Origin: Dokdonella_A sp035545255
GTDB lineage: Bacteria; Pseudomonadota; Gammaproteobacteria; Xanthomonadales; Rhodanobacteraceae
Direction: 5' to 3'
Assembly (NCBI GenBank): GCA_035545255.1
Contig: DASZYR010000004.1
Location: 1 to 16,829, forward strand
DNA length: 16,829 bases
Shown piece after piece: positions 1-6,908 of this stretch. Under the pieces are notes generated by a model. It ran no database searches, had not been told where the DNA came from, and saw only the letters and a program-made list of their open reading frames with translations. Within the stretch, counting starts at the first letter, position 1; each line of letters starts with the position of its first letter. The translations under genes were made by a program, and so were the position numbers.

Positions 1-1089
1 GAGCAGCACGTTCTTCTTGCGGAACTCGAGCGGAATCGGATTGAGCTTGCGACGCACCGATTTCACTCGCTCGCTCTGGCACGGCATGATGAACGTGCGG
101 CCGATGTAGCGGTTCTTGACGAAGCCTTCGCGCACGGGCACGCCGAGGATATGCGCGAGCGGCCCGGCCGCCGTGCGCGAGGTGTCGGGAATCGGGATGA
201 CCGCGTCGATGTCGTGGTTCGGCATCAGCCGCAGGATCTTCTCGCCGAGCTTCTCGCCCATGCGAAGGCGGGCCTTGTAGACCGAGACGTCCTCGATCAT
301 CGAATCCGGCCGCGCGAGATAGACGTACTCGAAGATGCACGGCGCGTGCACGGCAGGCTCCGCGCAATGGCGCGCGTGGAGCTTGCCGTCGAGCGTCAGC
401 AGCACGGCCTCGCCGGGCTCGACGTCGCGCAGCAGCCTGAAGCCGAGGATGTCGAGCGCGACCGATTCCGACGCGACCGCGTATTCCATGCCGGCGCCGG
501 TCTCGCGCTCGCCGAGCACGAGCGGGCGGATGCCGTGCGGATCGCGGAACGCGAGCACGCCGTAGTCGAGCAAGAGCGAGGCGACCGCGTAGCCGCCGAC
601 GCAGCGCGCGTGCGTGCCGGCGACGGCCTTGAAGATGTGATCCGGCGTCAGCGCGCGCCGATCCTGGATCTGCAGCTCGTGCGCGAGCACATTCAGCAAC
701 ACTTCGGAATCGGAATCGGTGTTGATGTGGCGCCGGTCGCCCTCGACGACCTCGCGCCGGAGCGAATCGGTGTTGATGAGATTGCCGTTGTGGCAAAGCG
801 CGATGCCGTACGGCGAATTGACGTAGAGCGGCTGCGCCTCGGCCGAGCCTTCCGAGCCCGCCGTCGGATAGCGGCAGTGGCCGATGCCGACGTTGCCACG
901 CAAGGACAGCATCGCCTCGCGCGTGAACACGTCGCGCACGAGGCCGCCGCCCTTGTGCAGCTTGAGGCGCCCGCCGTCGAGCGTCGCGATGCCGGCCGCG
1001 TCCTGTCCGCGGTGCTGCAGGACCGTCAGCGCGTCATAAAGCGCCGAGCCGACTTCGGATTTTCCGACGATGCCGATGATTCCGCACAT
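1..1089 (-). CDS. purF: Amidophosphoribosyltransferase (PurF), C-terminal part cut by window edge
   Basis: PurF makes 5-phosphoribosylamine from PRPP and glutamine, the first committed step of purine synthesis. I translated 363 codons from the ATG at 1089 and the frame is open to base 1, so roughly the last quarter of a normal ~490-500 residue protein lies outside. The protein begins MCGIIGIVG, so Cys2 becomes the N-terminal nucleophile of the glutaminase domain. LQHRGQDAAGIAT, GHCRYPTAG, NSPYGIALCHNGNL and INTDSDSEVLLNVLAHEL follow. The phosphoribosyltransferase half shows FEYVYLARPDS, IPIPDTSRTAA and FVKNRYIGRTFIM. It is the last seen gene of the folC-dedD-cvpA-purF series, 14 bases after cvpA, with no strong Shine-Dalgarno, suggesting coupled expression. 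One oddity is Cys337 in the flexible PRPP loop, where E. coli has Gly. Identity is very secure. Confidence 0.97.
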   Translation of the reverse strand, partial: MCGIIGIVGKSEVGSALYDALTVLQHRGQDAAGIATLDGGRLKLHKGGGLVRDVFTREAMLSLRGNVGIGHCRYPTAGSEGSAEAQPLYVNSPYGIALCHNGNLINTDSLRREVVEGDRRHINTDSDSEVLLNVLAHELQIQDRRALTPDHIFKAVAGTHARCVGGYAVASLLLDYGVLAFRDPHGIRPLVLGERETGAGMEYAVASESVALDILGFRLLRDVEPGEAVLLTLDGKLHARHCAEPAVHAPCIFEYVYLARPDSMIEDVSVYKARLRMGEKLGEKILRLMPNHDIDAVIPIPDTSRTAAGPLAHILGVPVREGFVKNRYIGRTFIMPCQSERVKSVRRKLNPIPLEFRKKNVLL

Positions 1090-1103
1090 GGGTCAGTACG
1101 CGC

Positions 1104-1661
1104 TCATCCGGAAACGGGTTTCCGCTCGGCCGCCGGACGCTCCGGCGGCAAAACGGGCCTGGCCATCGCCTCGGCCGGCTCGAGGTATTTCGCGACCTCG
1201 CCTGGCAACCGCTCGCCGAGCCAGTGCGCGCCGGTCTCGAAATTCGGCATCAGGCGCGACTCATGCCACCACGGATCGCGCCGAAACGGCGTGAAGCCGA
1301 GCAGCAGCACGACGAGCGTCACGAGCGCGAACCCGCGCACGAGGCCGAACACCATGCCGAGCAATCGATCGCTGCCCGAAAGACCGCTGCCCTCGACGAG
1401 CTTTCGCATCAGGAACGCGACGATCGCGCCGGCGATCAGCACCGTGACGAAGCAGACGACGTAAGCGAGCATCACGCGTACCGACGGCGTCGATATGCTG
1501 GCGGAAAAGCGATCCGCAAGGGCCGGCCCCAGCATCCACGCGACCCAGAACGCGAGGACCCAGCAGACCAGGGCCAGCACCTCGCCGATGAAGCCGCGCC
1601 AGAGGCCCATCAGGACCGAGAGCGCGAGGACGGCGAGGATCGTGTAGTCGGTCCAGTTCAT
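1104..1661 (-). CDS. cvpA: CvpA family membrane protein
   Basis: The 185-residue protein starts MNWTDYTILAVLALSVLMGL and has about four hydrophobic stretches (roughly residues 6-22, 26-46, 64-86 and 103-125), with the conserved GLWRGF turn after the first and a GxxRG segment (GLVRGFAL) before the last. This matches the CvpA/colicin V production family, an inner membrane protein needed for colicin V export and cell-envelope stress tolerance in E. coli; its molecular role is not settled. The C-terminal tail (about residues 150-185) is polar and proline-rich. Position immediately before purF is the classic gammaproteobacterial arrangement. The ATG at 1661 is chosen because it puts the first membrane segment at the N-terminus. 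Only about ten bases separate it from an inverted heptamer repeat, and no clear Shine-Dalgarno is visible there. Confidence 0.93.
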   Translation of the reverse strand: MNWTDYTILAVLALSVLMGLWRGFIGEVLALVCWVLAFWVAWMLGPALADRFSASISTPSVRVMLAYVVCFVTVLIAGAIVAFLMRKLVEGSGLSGSDRLLGMVFGLVRGFALVTLVVLLLGFTPFRRDPWWHESRLMPNFETGAHWLGERLPGEVAKYLEPAEAMARPVLPPERPAAERKPVSG

Positions 1662-1670
1662 CGAAGAGCC

Positions 1671-1757
1671 GGGAATCGGGAATGGAGAATTGGGAATGGA
1701 GAGCGGGAGGGGGCGGTATCGTCTTCTTCCATTCCCGATTCTCGATTCCCCATTCCC
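1671..1757. repeat. Heptamer inverted repeat element, copy 1 (cvpA/dedD gap)
   Basis: Two 29-base arms lie at 1671-1699 and, inverted, at 1729-1757, separated by 29 bases. Each arm is four heptamers of the form GGGAATN plus a final G; the third unit is GAGAATN in both arms. Comparing the arms base by base gives three mismatches, at arm positions 7, 14 and 21, that is only at the variable last base of units. The element fills nearly the whole gap, ending five bases from the dedD stop codon. Similar GGGAATC tandem tracts are, to my knowledge, frequent between genes in Xanthomonadales. Confidence 0.85.
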
Positions 1758-1761
1758 TCGC

Positions 1762-2700
1762 TCACTGCTGCGTCACCACCATCCCCTCGATCTTCAGCTT
1801 GTCCTTGATCCGTCCCTTCAGCTTGTCCGCATTGCCGCGATCGGCCTCCGGCCCGGCGCGCACGCGCCAGAGCGTGCCGCTTCCGGTGTCGGCCTTGTCG
1901 ACGAACGCGACGAAGCCGGCGTTCTTGAGGCGATCGCGCATCTTGCTGGCCTCGTCGACGGTCTTGAACGCGCCCAGCTGGACGGCCCATCCGCCCGCAC
2001 GGCCGGCCGGCAGCGCGCTTGCCGGCGCATCCGCTTTCGCATCTTCGGCCGTCGCGACGACGCTGCCCGGCACGGCCGGCTTGATCTGCTTGATGCGAAG
2101 GCGCGCGGCCTCGGCCGCGGCACGGTCCTCGTAGGGACCGACGCGGACGCGACGCACGGACTTGCCCTGATATTCGCTGGCCTCGGCAAAAGCGGAGAAG
2201 CCGCCCTGCTTCAGCGCGGCGACGAGATCGTCGGCGTTCTTCGTCTCGGCATAGACGCCAAGCTGGACGTAGAACGAGCCGTCCGCGGCGCGCCCGGGCT
2301 CGGGAGCCGCCTTCGACTCCGGTTCTGCTTTGGCCGGCGCGGCCGGTTTCGTCGGCGCCGGCTCCGCCGCAACGGGGGTGGCGGGTGGCGTGGCCGTCGC
2401 GACCGTCGGCTGCGGAATCTCCGCGGGACGCCGCGGCGTCTCGACCGTCGCCACCGGCTCGGTCGTCACGACCGCCGGCGCATCCGCAGGCTTCGTCGCG
2501 GAGGTCGTTGCCGGCGTCGCCGTATCGACCGGCAGCACGCGATTCTGGAATTCGCGATCCGGTGCCGGCGGGATCGCGAGGTTCACGGTCTCTGACGTCG
2601 CCTGCGGCGCCGGTCCGGACAGGAGCATCGGAACGAAGATCACGGCAAGCGCGATCAGCACGATCGCGCCGAGAAGGCGTTGTTTCAGCGAGAGGTCCAT
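1762..2700 (-). CDS. dedD: Inner-membrane protein with two SPOR domains (DedD-like)
   Basis: The 312-residue protein has a short cytoplasmic N-terminus, one membrane anchor (about residues 9-27, LLGAIVLIALAVIFVPMLL), a long Pro/Ala/Thr-rich periplasmic linker (about 30-138) and two SPOR domains (about 141-205 and 236-310). Each SPOR domain starts with the typical YVQLGVY or AVQLGAF strand and contains the VRVGPY or VRAGPE turn. SPOR domains bind peptidoglycan lacking stem peptides at the division septum. E. coli DedD has a single SPOR domain, so the duplicated domain is a difference; the name rests on synteny (folC-dedD-cvpA-purF) and architecture. A TATAAT hexamer lies just upstream, so it may be transcribed both with folC and on its own. 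Confidence 0.9.
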   Translation of the reverse strand: MDLSLKQRLLGAIVLIALAVIFVPMLLSGPAPQATSETVNLAIPPAPDREFQNRVLPVDTATPATTSATKPADAPAVVTTEPVATVETPRRPAEIPQPTVATATPPATPVAAEPAPTKPAAPAKAEPESKAAPEPGRAADGSFYVQLGVYAETKNADDLVAALKQGGFSAFAEASEYQGKSVRRVRVGPYEDRAAAEAARLRIKQIKPAVPGSVVATAEDAKADAPASALPAGRAGGWAVQLGAFKTVDEASKMRDRLKNAGFVAFVDKADTGSGTLWRVRAGPEADRGNADKLKGRIKDKLKIEGMVVTQQ

Positions 2701-2726
2701 GGAGCGCGCCCGGATGACCCGACGCG

Positions 2727-2732
2727 ATTATA
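2727..2732 (-). promoter_or_regulatory. Candidate -10 element for dedD-cvpA-purF
   Basis: Read on the minus strand, the hexamer is a perfect TATAAT, 26 bases before the dedD ATG. The folC stop codon TAA is contained within it, so the promoter would overlap the end of folC. No convincing -35 hexamer stands 16-18 bases upstream; the region is GC-rich (GCGGAG at the expected place). A TATAAT in DNA this GC-rich is unlikely by chance, but it is only sequence evidence. Confidence 0.5.
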
Positions 2733-4068
2733 CGCGCGAGTCCGCTCCGCTCCGCGTTAACGGCTCGCGAACGCGCGCGGCCGCGAAGCGCAGCGCGGCT
2801 GCAGCGACGAAGAAGGAGCCGAACGCGACCACGCGATCGCGTTCATCGGCGAGCGCGAAGGCCGCGTCGAGCGCCGGGGCAACGTCGTCGTGGCGGCTCG
2901 CGATCTCGGCGCGTGCGGCGGTTCCACGCAGCCGGTCCGACAGCGAGTCCGCAGCCAGCCCGCGCGACGACTCGCGCGCAAGGCCAGCGATGACCCACGC
3001 ATCGACGACGTCTTTCATCGCTGCGACGATCGCAGGCACGTCCTTGTCGGCCAGCGCGCCGAACACCGCGATCGTGCGGCCCTGCGACGGATGCGTGCCG
3101 AGCCATCCGGCCAGAACGCGCGCGGCTTGCGGATTGTGCGCGACGTCGACGATGAGCTCGGGAGCACCCGCGAAACGCTCGATGCGCGCGGCGATGCGCG
3201 CCGACGCGACACCGCGCGCGATCGCTTCGGGATTCCAGCCGGTTCGCGCGCGAACCGCGTGCAGAGCCGCGATCGCCGCTGCGGCGTTGGCGTGCTGGCA
3301 CGCCGCGGCGAGCGCGGGATGCGGCAACACGCACCGCGCGTCGTCCGCGATCCATATCCAGTCGCGATCGCGGATTTCGACGCGGAACGCGCGTCCCGCG
3401 ATGCGAAGATCCGCGCCGATCCGTCGCGCTTCGTCGAGCAGTCCGTCGGGCGGCGCGGGCTCGCCGACGATCGCGGGGCGGCCGGCGCGGAAGATGCCGG
3501 CCTTCTCGCGTCCGATACTGTCGCGATCGCCGCCGAGCCAGTCCTGATGGTCGAGATCGATCGTCGTCACGATCGCCGCGTCGGCGTCGATCAGGTTGAC
3601 CGCGTCGAGCCTTCCGCCGAGCCCCACCTCGAGCACGGCGACGTCGAGCGCGGCTTCGGCGAAGACGAGAAGCGCGGCCAGCGTGCCGTATTCGAAATAC
3701 GTCAGCGCGATCTCGCCGCGCGCGGCCTCGATGCGCTCGAACGCGGCGACGAGCCGCGCATCGTCGGCATCGATGCCGTCGACGCGCACGCGCTCGTTGT
3801 AAGCAAGCAGATGCGGCGAGGTGTACGCGCCGACGCGCTTGCCGTCCGCGCGCAGCATCGCTTCGAGAAACGCGACCGTCGAGCCCTTGCCGTTCGTTCC
3901 TCCGACTGCGATGGCGATCGGTGCCGGACGCGGGGCGCCGAGCCGGTTCCAGACCTCGCGTACGCGATCGAGACCGAGCGCGATCGACTGCGGGTGGACG
4001 CGCTGCTGGTAGTCGAGCCAGGCCTGAAGGCCGGGATTCGGGATTCGGGATTCGGGATTCGAAAGCAT
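2728..4068 (-). CDS. folC: Bifunctional dihydrofolate synthase/folylpolyglutamate synthase (FolC)
   Basis: FolC adds glutamate to dihydropteroate and then to tetrahydrofolates in the cytoplasm, using ATP. From the ATG at 4068 it is 446 residues, normal for the family. Seen motifs are the P-loop AVGGTNGKGST (about residues 55-64), TSPHLLAYNERVRVDG, YFEYGTLAAL, AVLEVGLGGRLDAVN and IDLDHQDWLG of the Mur-ligase-like fold, then VDVAHNPQAAR and VFGALADKDV in the C-terminal domain. Residues 3-13 (SNPESRIPNPG) come from a heptamer repeat rather than ancestral sequence; homology begins at about LQAWLDYQQ. No alternative start codon lies between the repeat and that point; a TTG at 4134 is possible but would be entirely repeat-encoded. 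Upstream lies a rhomboid gene instead of accD. Confidence 0.95.
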   Translation of the reverse strand: MLSNPESRIPNPGLQAWLDYQQRVHPQSIALGLDRVREVWNRLGAPRPAPIAIAVGGTNGKGSTVAFLEAMLRADGKRVGAYTSPHLLAYNERVRVDGIDADDARLVAAFERIEAARGEIALTYFEYGTLAALLVFAEAALDVAVLEVGLGGRLDAVNLIDADAAIVTTIDLDHQDWLGGDRDSIGREKAGIFRAGRPAIVGEPAPPDGLLDEARRIGADLRIAGRAFRVEIRDRDWIWIADDARCVLPHPALAAACQHANAAAAIAALHAVRARTGWNPEAIARGVASARIAARIERFAGAPELIVDVAHNPQAARVLAGWLGTHPSQGRTIAVFGALADKDVPAIVAAMKDVVDAWVIAGLARESSRGLAADSLSDRLRGTAARAEIASRHDDVAPALDAAFALADERDRVVAFGSFFVAAAALRFAAARVREPLTRSGADSRV

Positions 4069-4145
4069 ATCGGCTTGCCGCGATCGATCGGCCGCAACAG
4101 TCGTCGTTTTACCGAGCGGATTTCGAATCCCCAATCTCGAATTCC
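4033..4145. repeat. Heptamer inverted repeat element, copy 2 (overlaps folC start)
   Basis: Arm A (4033-4065) is four GGGATTC heptamers followed by GAAAG. Arm B (4121-4145), read on the minus strand, is GGAATTC, GAGATTG, GGGATTC and GAAA. The innermost 11 bases, GGGATTCGAAA at 4054-4064 and TTTCGAATCCC at 4121-4131, are perfect inverted copies. The unit here is GGGATTS rather than the GGGAATN of copies 1 and 3. Arm A lies inside folC, coding for its residues 3 to about 12, and the folC ATG sits just beyond the arm between both halves. Confidence 0.8.
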
Positions 4146-4156
4146 GGAGCCCGCCT

Positions 4157-4789
4157 CTACCGCATCAAGATGCGTTTCGGCCGAACCGGCAGCTTGCCGC
4201 GCCAGTACTGGATCAGCACGAAGCCGATCGCCATGCCGCCGAGATGCGCGAAATGCGCGACGCCTGCCTGCGAGCCGGTGATGCCCAGAAAAAGCTCGAC
4301 CGCACCGTAGCCGATCACGAACAGCCACGCCGGCATCGGGATCGGCGGGAACAAGAGGAGGATGCGCGCGTGCGGATACATCATGCCGTACGCGAGCAAA
4401 AGCCCGAACACGCCGCCCGACGCGCCGAGCGTCGGGTAATAGCCGCCGGTCCAGTAATGGACGACGATGAGTTGCGCGACGGCGGCGCCGACGACGCAGA
4501 CGAAGTAATACAGCGCGAACGGCCGCGATCCGAACAGGCGCTCGATCGGCCCGCCGAACATCCAGAGCGCCAGCATGTTGAACGCGATGTGCGTGAGACC
4601 GCCATGCAGGAACGCGTAAGTCACGAGCTGCCACGGCTCGAAGCCCGGAACGTCGACATAGCGCGACGGCCCGAGCGGCCACAGCGCGAAATGCGCGATC
4701 AGCGTATCGCCGGTGAGCATCTGCAGGAGATAGACGACGACGTTCGCGATCAGCAGCGCGCGCGTGACGGGAGGAAGGTCGAAAGGCAT
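4157..4789 (-). CDS. Rhomboid family intramembrane serine protease
   Basis: The 210-residue protein is a compact polytopic membrane protein with about six hydrophobic segments. It carries the rhomboid catalytic set: the HGGLTHIAFNM segment (His67 and Asn71 matching GlpG H150/N154), GASGG with nucleophile Ser124, and AHLGG with His182 as the partner of the Ser-His dyad. WQLVTYAFLHGG before the second helix is also typical. Such proteases cut transmembrane segments of membrane substrates; the substrate here is unknown. No extra N-terminal cytoplasmic domain is present, so it is the minimal form. It lies 88 bases upstream of folC in the same direction, separated by repeat copy 2, and is preceded by another repeat element. 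Confidence 0.94.
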   Translation of the reverse strand: MPFDLPPVTRALLIANVVVYLLQMLTGDTLIAHFALWPLGPSRYVDVPGFEPWQLVTYAFLHGGLTHIAFNMLALWMFGGPIERLFGSRPFALYYFVCVVGAAVAQLIVVHYWTGGYYPTLGASGGVFGLLLAYGMMYPHARILLLFPPIPMPAWLFVIGYGAVELFLGITGSQAGVAHFAHLGGMAIGFVLIQYWRGKLPVRPKRILMR

Positions 4790-4856
4790 GCGGGAATCCC
4801 GATCGGAGCAGGCGATTGTGGACTACGCGCGCGGATGGCGCGAGACGGCGGCTTTT

Positions 4857-4991
4857 CCCCCTCTCCCGCTTGCGGGAGCGGGTGGGGGTGAGGGGAGGCT
4901 TTTCGCTCGTGTTGGTTCGCTGCAAAGCGATGACCGAAGACCTCACTCCGTAGGCCTCACCCTGCCCTCTCCCGCAAACGGAAGAGGGGGA
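4857..4991. repeat. CCCTCTCCCGC-type inverted repeat, copy B1 (cupredoxin/rhomboid gap)
   Basis: The left part (4857-4896) contains CCCTCTCCCGCTTGCGGGAG followed by GGTGGGGGTGAGGGG; the right part (4954-4991) is its inverted copy with CCTCACCCTGCCCTCTCCCGC. Each half can fold on its own, and the halves can also pair with each other. The middle holds a further small hairpin TCGCT-GCAA-AGCGA near 4917-4930. The right half is slightly decayed (CGCAAACGGAAGAGGGG instead of a perfect stem). It makes up most of the 243-base gap between two minus-strand genes and probably ends cupredoxin-operon transcription. No gene is seen in this gap. Confidence 0.8.
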
Positions 4992-5032
4992 CAGCAAGAG
5001 CGCGCCGCGTGATCGAGCGCGCTGCTCACTGT

Positions 5033-5434
5033 TCAATCCGCCGGAGATCCGTCGAATCCGTCGACGAAGACGCGATCGATGACCGTCACCGAGCCGCGCA
5101 TTCCGCTCGTCGTGTTGCCGTGCTCGTCGCAGAAATAGCCGAGCGTGCCGAGCCGGTTGAAGCGCACGACGACGCTCCACGGCTGATCGCTCGGCGCGTT
5201 GTTCGTGTTGCAGTTGAGAGAGCAGATGAAGCTGTCGTCGTCGGCGTGGACGTTGTGGACGCCGCCGGCGTTCTCGAAGCGGATCGCGTCGCCCTGATGG
5301 ATCGTGATCGACGCGGGCGTGAACGTCATGTCCTCGTTCGCGGTGACGACGTAGACGGCCGCCCGAGCGCCGGCACTCGACGCGAGCGCGAGCGCCAGCG
5401 CCAGCGCCAGCGAAAGGAGGAGCCGAAGGCGCAT
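5033..5434 (-). CDS. Secreted cupredoxin (blue copper protein) with C-terminal DGFDG tail
   Basis: The 133-residue protein has a signal peptide (MRLRLLLSL, five Leu-Ala pairs, then SSAGARAA) and a plastocyanin-like fold of about 95 residues. Probable copper ligands are His60 (VHNV), Cys102 and His105 (YFCDEHG) and Met112 (SGMRGSVTV). The Cys-x2-His spacing is plastocyanin-like, but six residues lie between His and Met instead of four. A Cys71/Cys75 pair (ICSLNC) could form a disulfide or second metal site. After the last strand comes RVFVDGFDGSPAD, outside the cupredoxin fold. It is the last gene of the DUF1800-DUF1501 cassette, 20 bases after DUF1501, implying electron transfer or copper handling in the periplasm or at the surface; the partner is inferred only from position. 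Confidence 0.85.
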   Translation of the reverse strand: MRLRLLLSLALALALALASSAGARAAVYVVTANEDMTFTPASITIHQGDAIRFENAGGVHNVHADDDSFICSLNCNTNNAPSDQPWSVVVRFNRLGTLGYFCDEHGNTTSGMRGSVTVIDRVFVDGFDGSPAD

Positions 5435-5454
5435 GCGCTCTCGCAACGTAGCGC

Positions 5455-6900
5455 TCAACCCATGAAGCCGAGATCGCTGCTCGGGAAGCGGCCGAGATTC
5501 GGGAAGATGTCGTTGAGGCTTCCGGAATCGACGCCGAACCAGCGCGCCAGCGTCGCGGCGTACTGGTCGACCGCCTGCGTCGGGATGATCTGCCCGTAGC
5601 CGGTGTCGTCCGGATTGCCGTCCTGGCGCAGCGACGGCATCGCGCCATAGAACTTGCGTCCGTTCACGGCGCCACCGACGACGAAATGATGGCCGCCCCA
5701 GCCGTGATCGGTGCCGTCGCCGTTGACCGCGAGCGAGCGGCCGAAGTCGGACGCGGTGAACGTCGTCACGCTGTCGCCGATGCCCTGCTGCTGCATCTCG
5801 TGCTGGAATGCATCGACGCCTTGGGACAGTTGGGCCAGATTGTCGTTCTGATCGTCGAGCTGCGTGCCGTGCGTGTCGTAGTTGCCGACCGACACGAAAT
5901 AGATCTGCCGGCTCATGCCGAGCGCCGCGCGCACCTTGATCAGCATCGCGACCGCGGCGAGCTGGTTGCCGAGATCGGTGTCGGGAAACGCCGTCGCCAG
6001 CGTGCCGGCCGCGGCGAGCGCGCTGTTGAGCAGCGTCGAGTTCGCGATCGTGCGCGAGGCGGCGTCGGCGTAGGCGCGCTCCAGCACGTGCGCCTGCGTG
6101 CCGCTCGCGATCAGCGCGCTGTACGCCGCCGCGTCGTTCGCGACGACGTTCGGATCGTCCCAGTCGATCATCCACGAATCGGGGCCGTCGCCGAGATAGC
6201 TCATCGTCGTCACGCTGAACGGCCCGCAGTCGGGATCGCCCGCCGCCGAGCACGCCGCGCCCCAGGCGTCGACGCCGTACTGGCTGACGATCGCGCCGCG
6301 CTGGAAGCGGTTCTGGCCCGACACCGTGATGCTCATCGGAATCTGGCCCTGGTTCGCCGCGTGCAGCATGTCGGCGATGCGCCCGCCCCAGCCGTTCGCG
6401 TTCGCATCGTCCGGCCGCGAGGTCTGCCATTGGTTGGTCTGGTCGTCGTGCGAGAAAAGCTGCGGCGGTGTCGGCACCGTGCCGTTCTGGTACTGCGATT
6501 GCGTGATCGGATAAAGCAGGCTGCCGACGTTCGCGACGATCGCGGCGTCGCCGCCGTTGAAGAGGCTCGCGAGCTCGGGCATCGCCGGATGCAGTCCGTA
6601 GTTCGAGGGACCGGCGTCGGGCGTCAGCACGTGCAGGCCCGAGGTCAGGGCGAGGCTGCCGCGAGAGGCAATGTAATCGACCTGATCCTGACCGCCGACA
6701 GGAACGACCGTGTTGAAGCTGTCGTTGCCGCCGTACATGAAGATGCAGACGAGCGCCTTGTAGTCGGTGAAGCCGCCGGGGCGCTGCGCGGCCGCGGCCG
6801 CGCCGATGAGGCGCAGGCTGCCGAGCGCGGAATACAGACTCGCGCCGCCGAGCGCGGCGCAGATGCTCTTGCGCAGGAATTCGCGACGGTTCACGTGCAT
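5455..6900 (-). CDS. DUF1501 family protein, Tat-exported
   Basis: The 481-residue protein begins MHVNRREFLRKS, a twin-arginine motif (RRxFL) followed by a modest hydrophobic stretch and AAAAA, so it is predicted to leave folded via Tat. DUF1501 landmarks are present: ALVCIFMYGGNDSFNTVVP (about 49-67), YGLHPAMPEL, QLFSHDDQTNQWQ, GWGGRIAD, VGNYDTHGTQ (338-347), SDFGRSL (384-390) and TDHGWGGHHFVVGGAVNG (397-414). The family is related to sulfatase/alkaline-phosphatase-like folds, and the conserved Asp/His residues suggest a metal site, but no activity is established to my knowledge. The ATG at 6900 follows GAGG and lies eight bases after the DUF1800 stop, so the two are one operon. Tat export fits a cofactor- or metal-loaded protein. 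Confidence 0.93.
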   Translation of the reverse strand: MHVNRREFLRKSICAALGGASLYSALGSLRLIGAAAAAQRPGGFTDYKALVCIFMYGGNDSFNTVVPVGGQDQVDYIASRGSLALTSGLHVLTPDAGPSNYGLHPAMPELASLFNGGDAAIVANVGSLLYPITQSQYQNGTVPTPPQLFSHDDQTNQWQTSRPDDANANGWGGRIADMLHAANQGQIPMSITVSGQNRFQRGAIVSQYGVDAWGAACSAAGDPDCGPFSVTTMSYLGDGPDSWMIDWDDPNVVANDAAAYSALIASGTQAHVLERAYADAASRTIANSTLLNSALAAAGTLATAFPDTDLGNQLAAVAMLIKVRAALGMSRQIYFVSVGNYDTHGTQLDDQNDNLAQLSQGVDAFQHEMQQQGIGDSVTTFTASDFGRSLAVNGDGTDHGWGGHHFVVGGAVNGRKFYGAMPSLRQDGNPDDTGYGQIIPTQAVDQYAATLARWFGVDSGSLNDIFPNLGRFPSSDLGFMG

Positions 6901-6908
6901 GGCCGGCC

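Noticed and set aside
151..1464. 437-residue open frame on the plus strand opposite purF and cvpA
   Set aside because: Composition is Arg/Ala/Asp-rich with no motif; it is the antisense shadow of two well-supported genes in GC-rich DNA.
4033..4065. CRISPR array from tandem GGGATTC units
   Set aside because: Units are 7 bases without spacers, and no cas gene is present.
4069..4134. Longer FolC start at a TTG at 4134
   Set aside because: The extra 22 residues are encoded by the repeat element and its spacer; the ATG at 4068 needs no rare start and is closer to family length.
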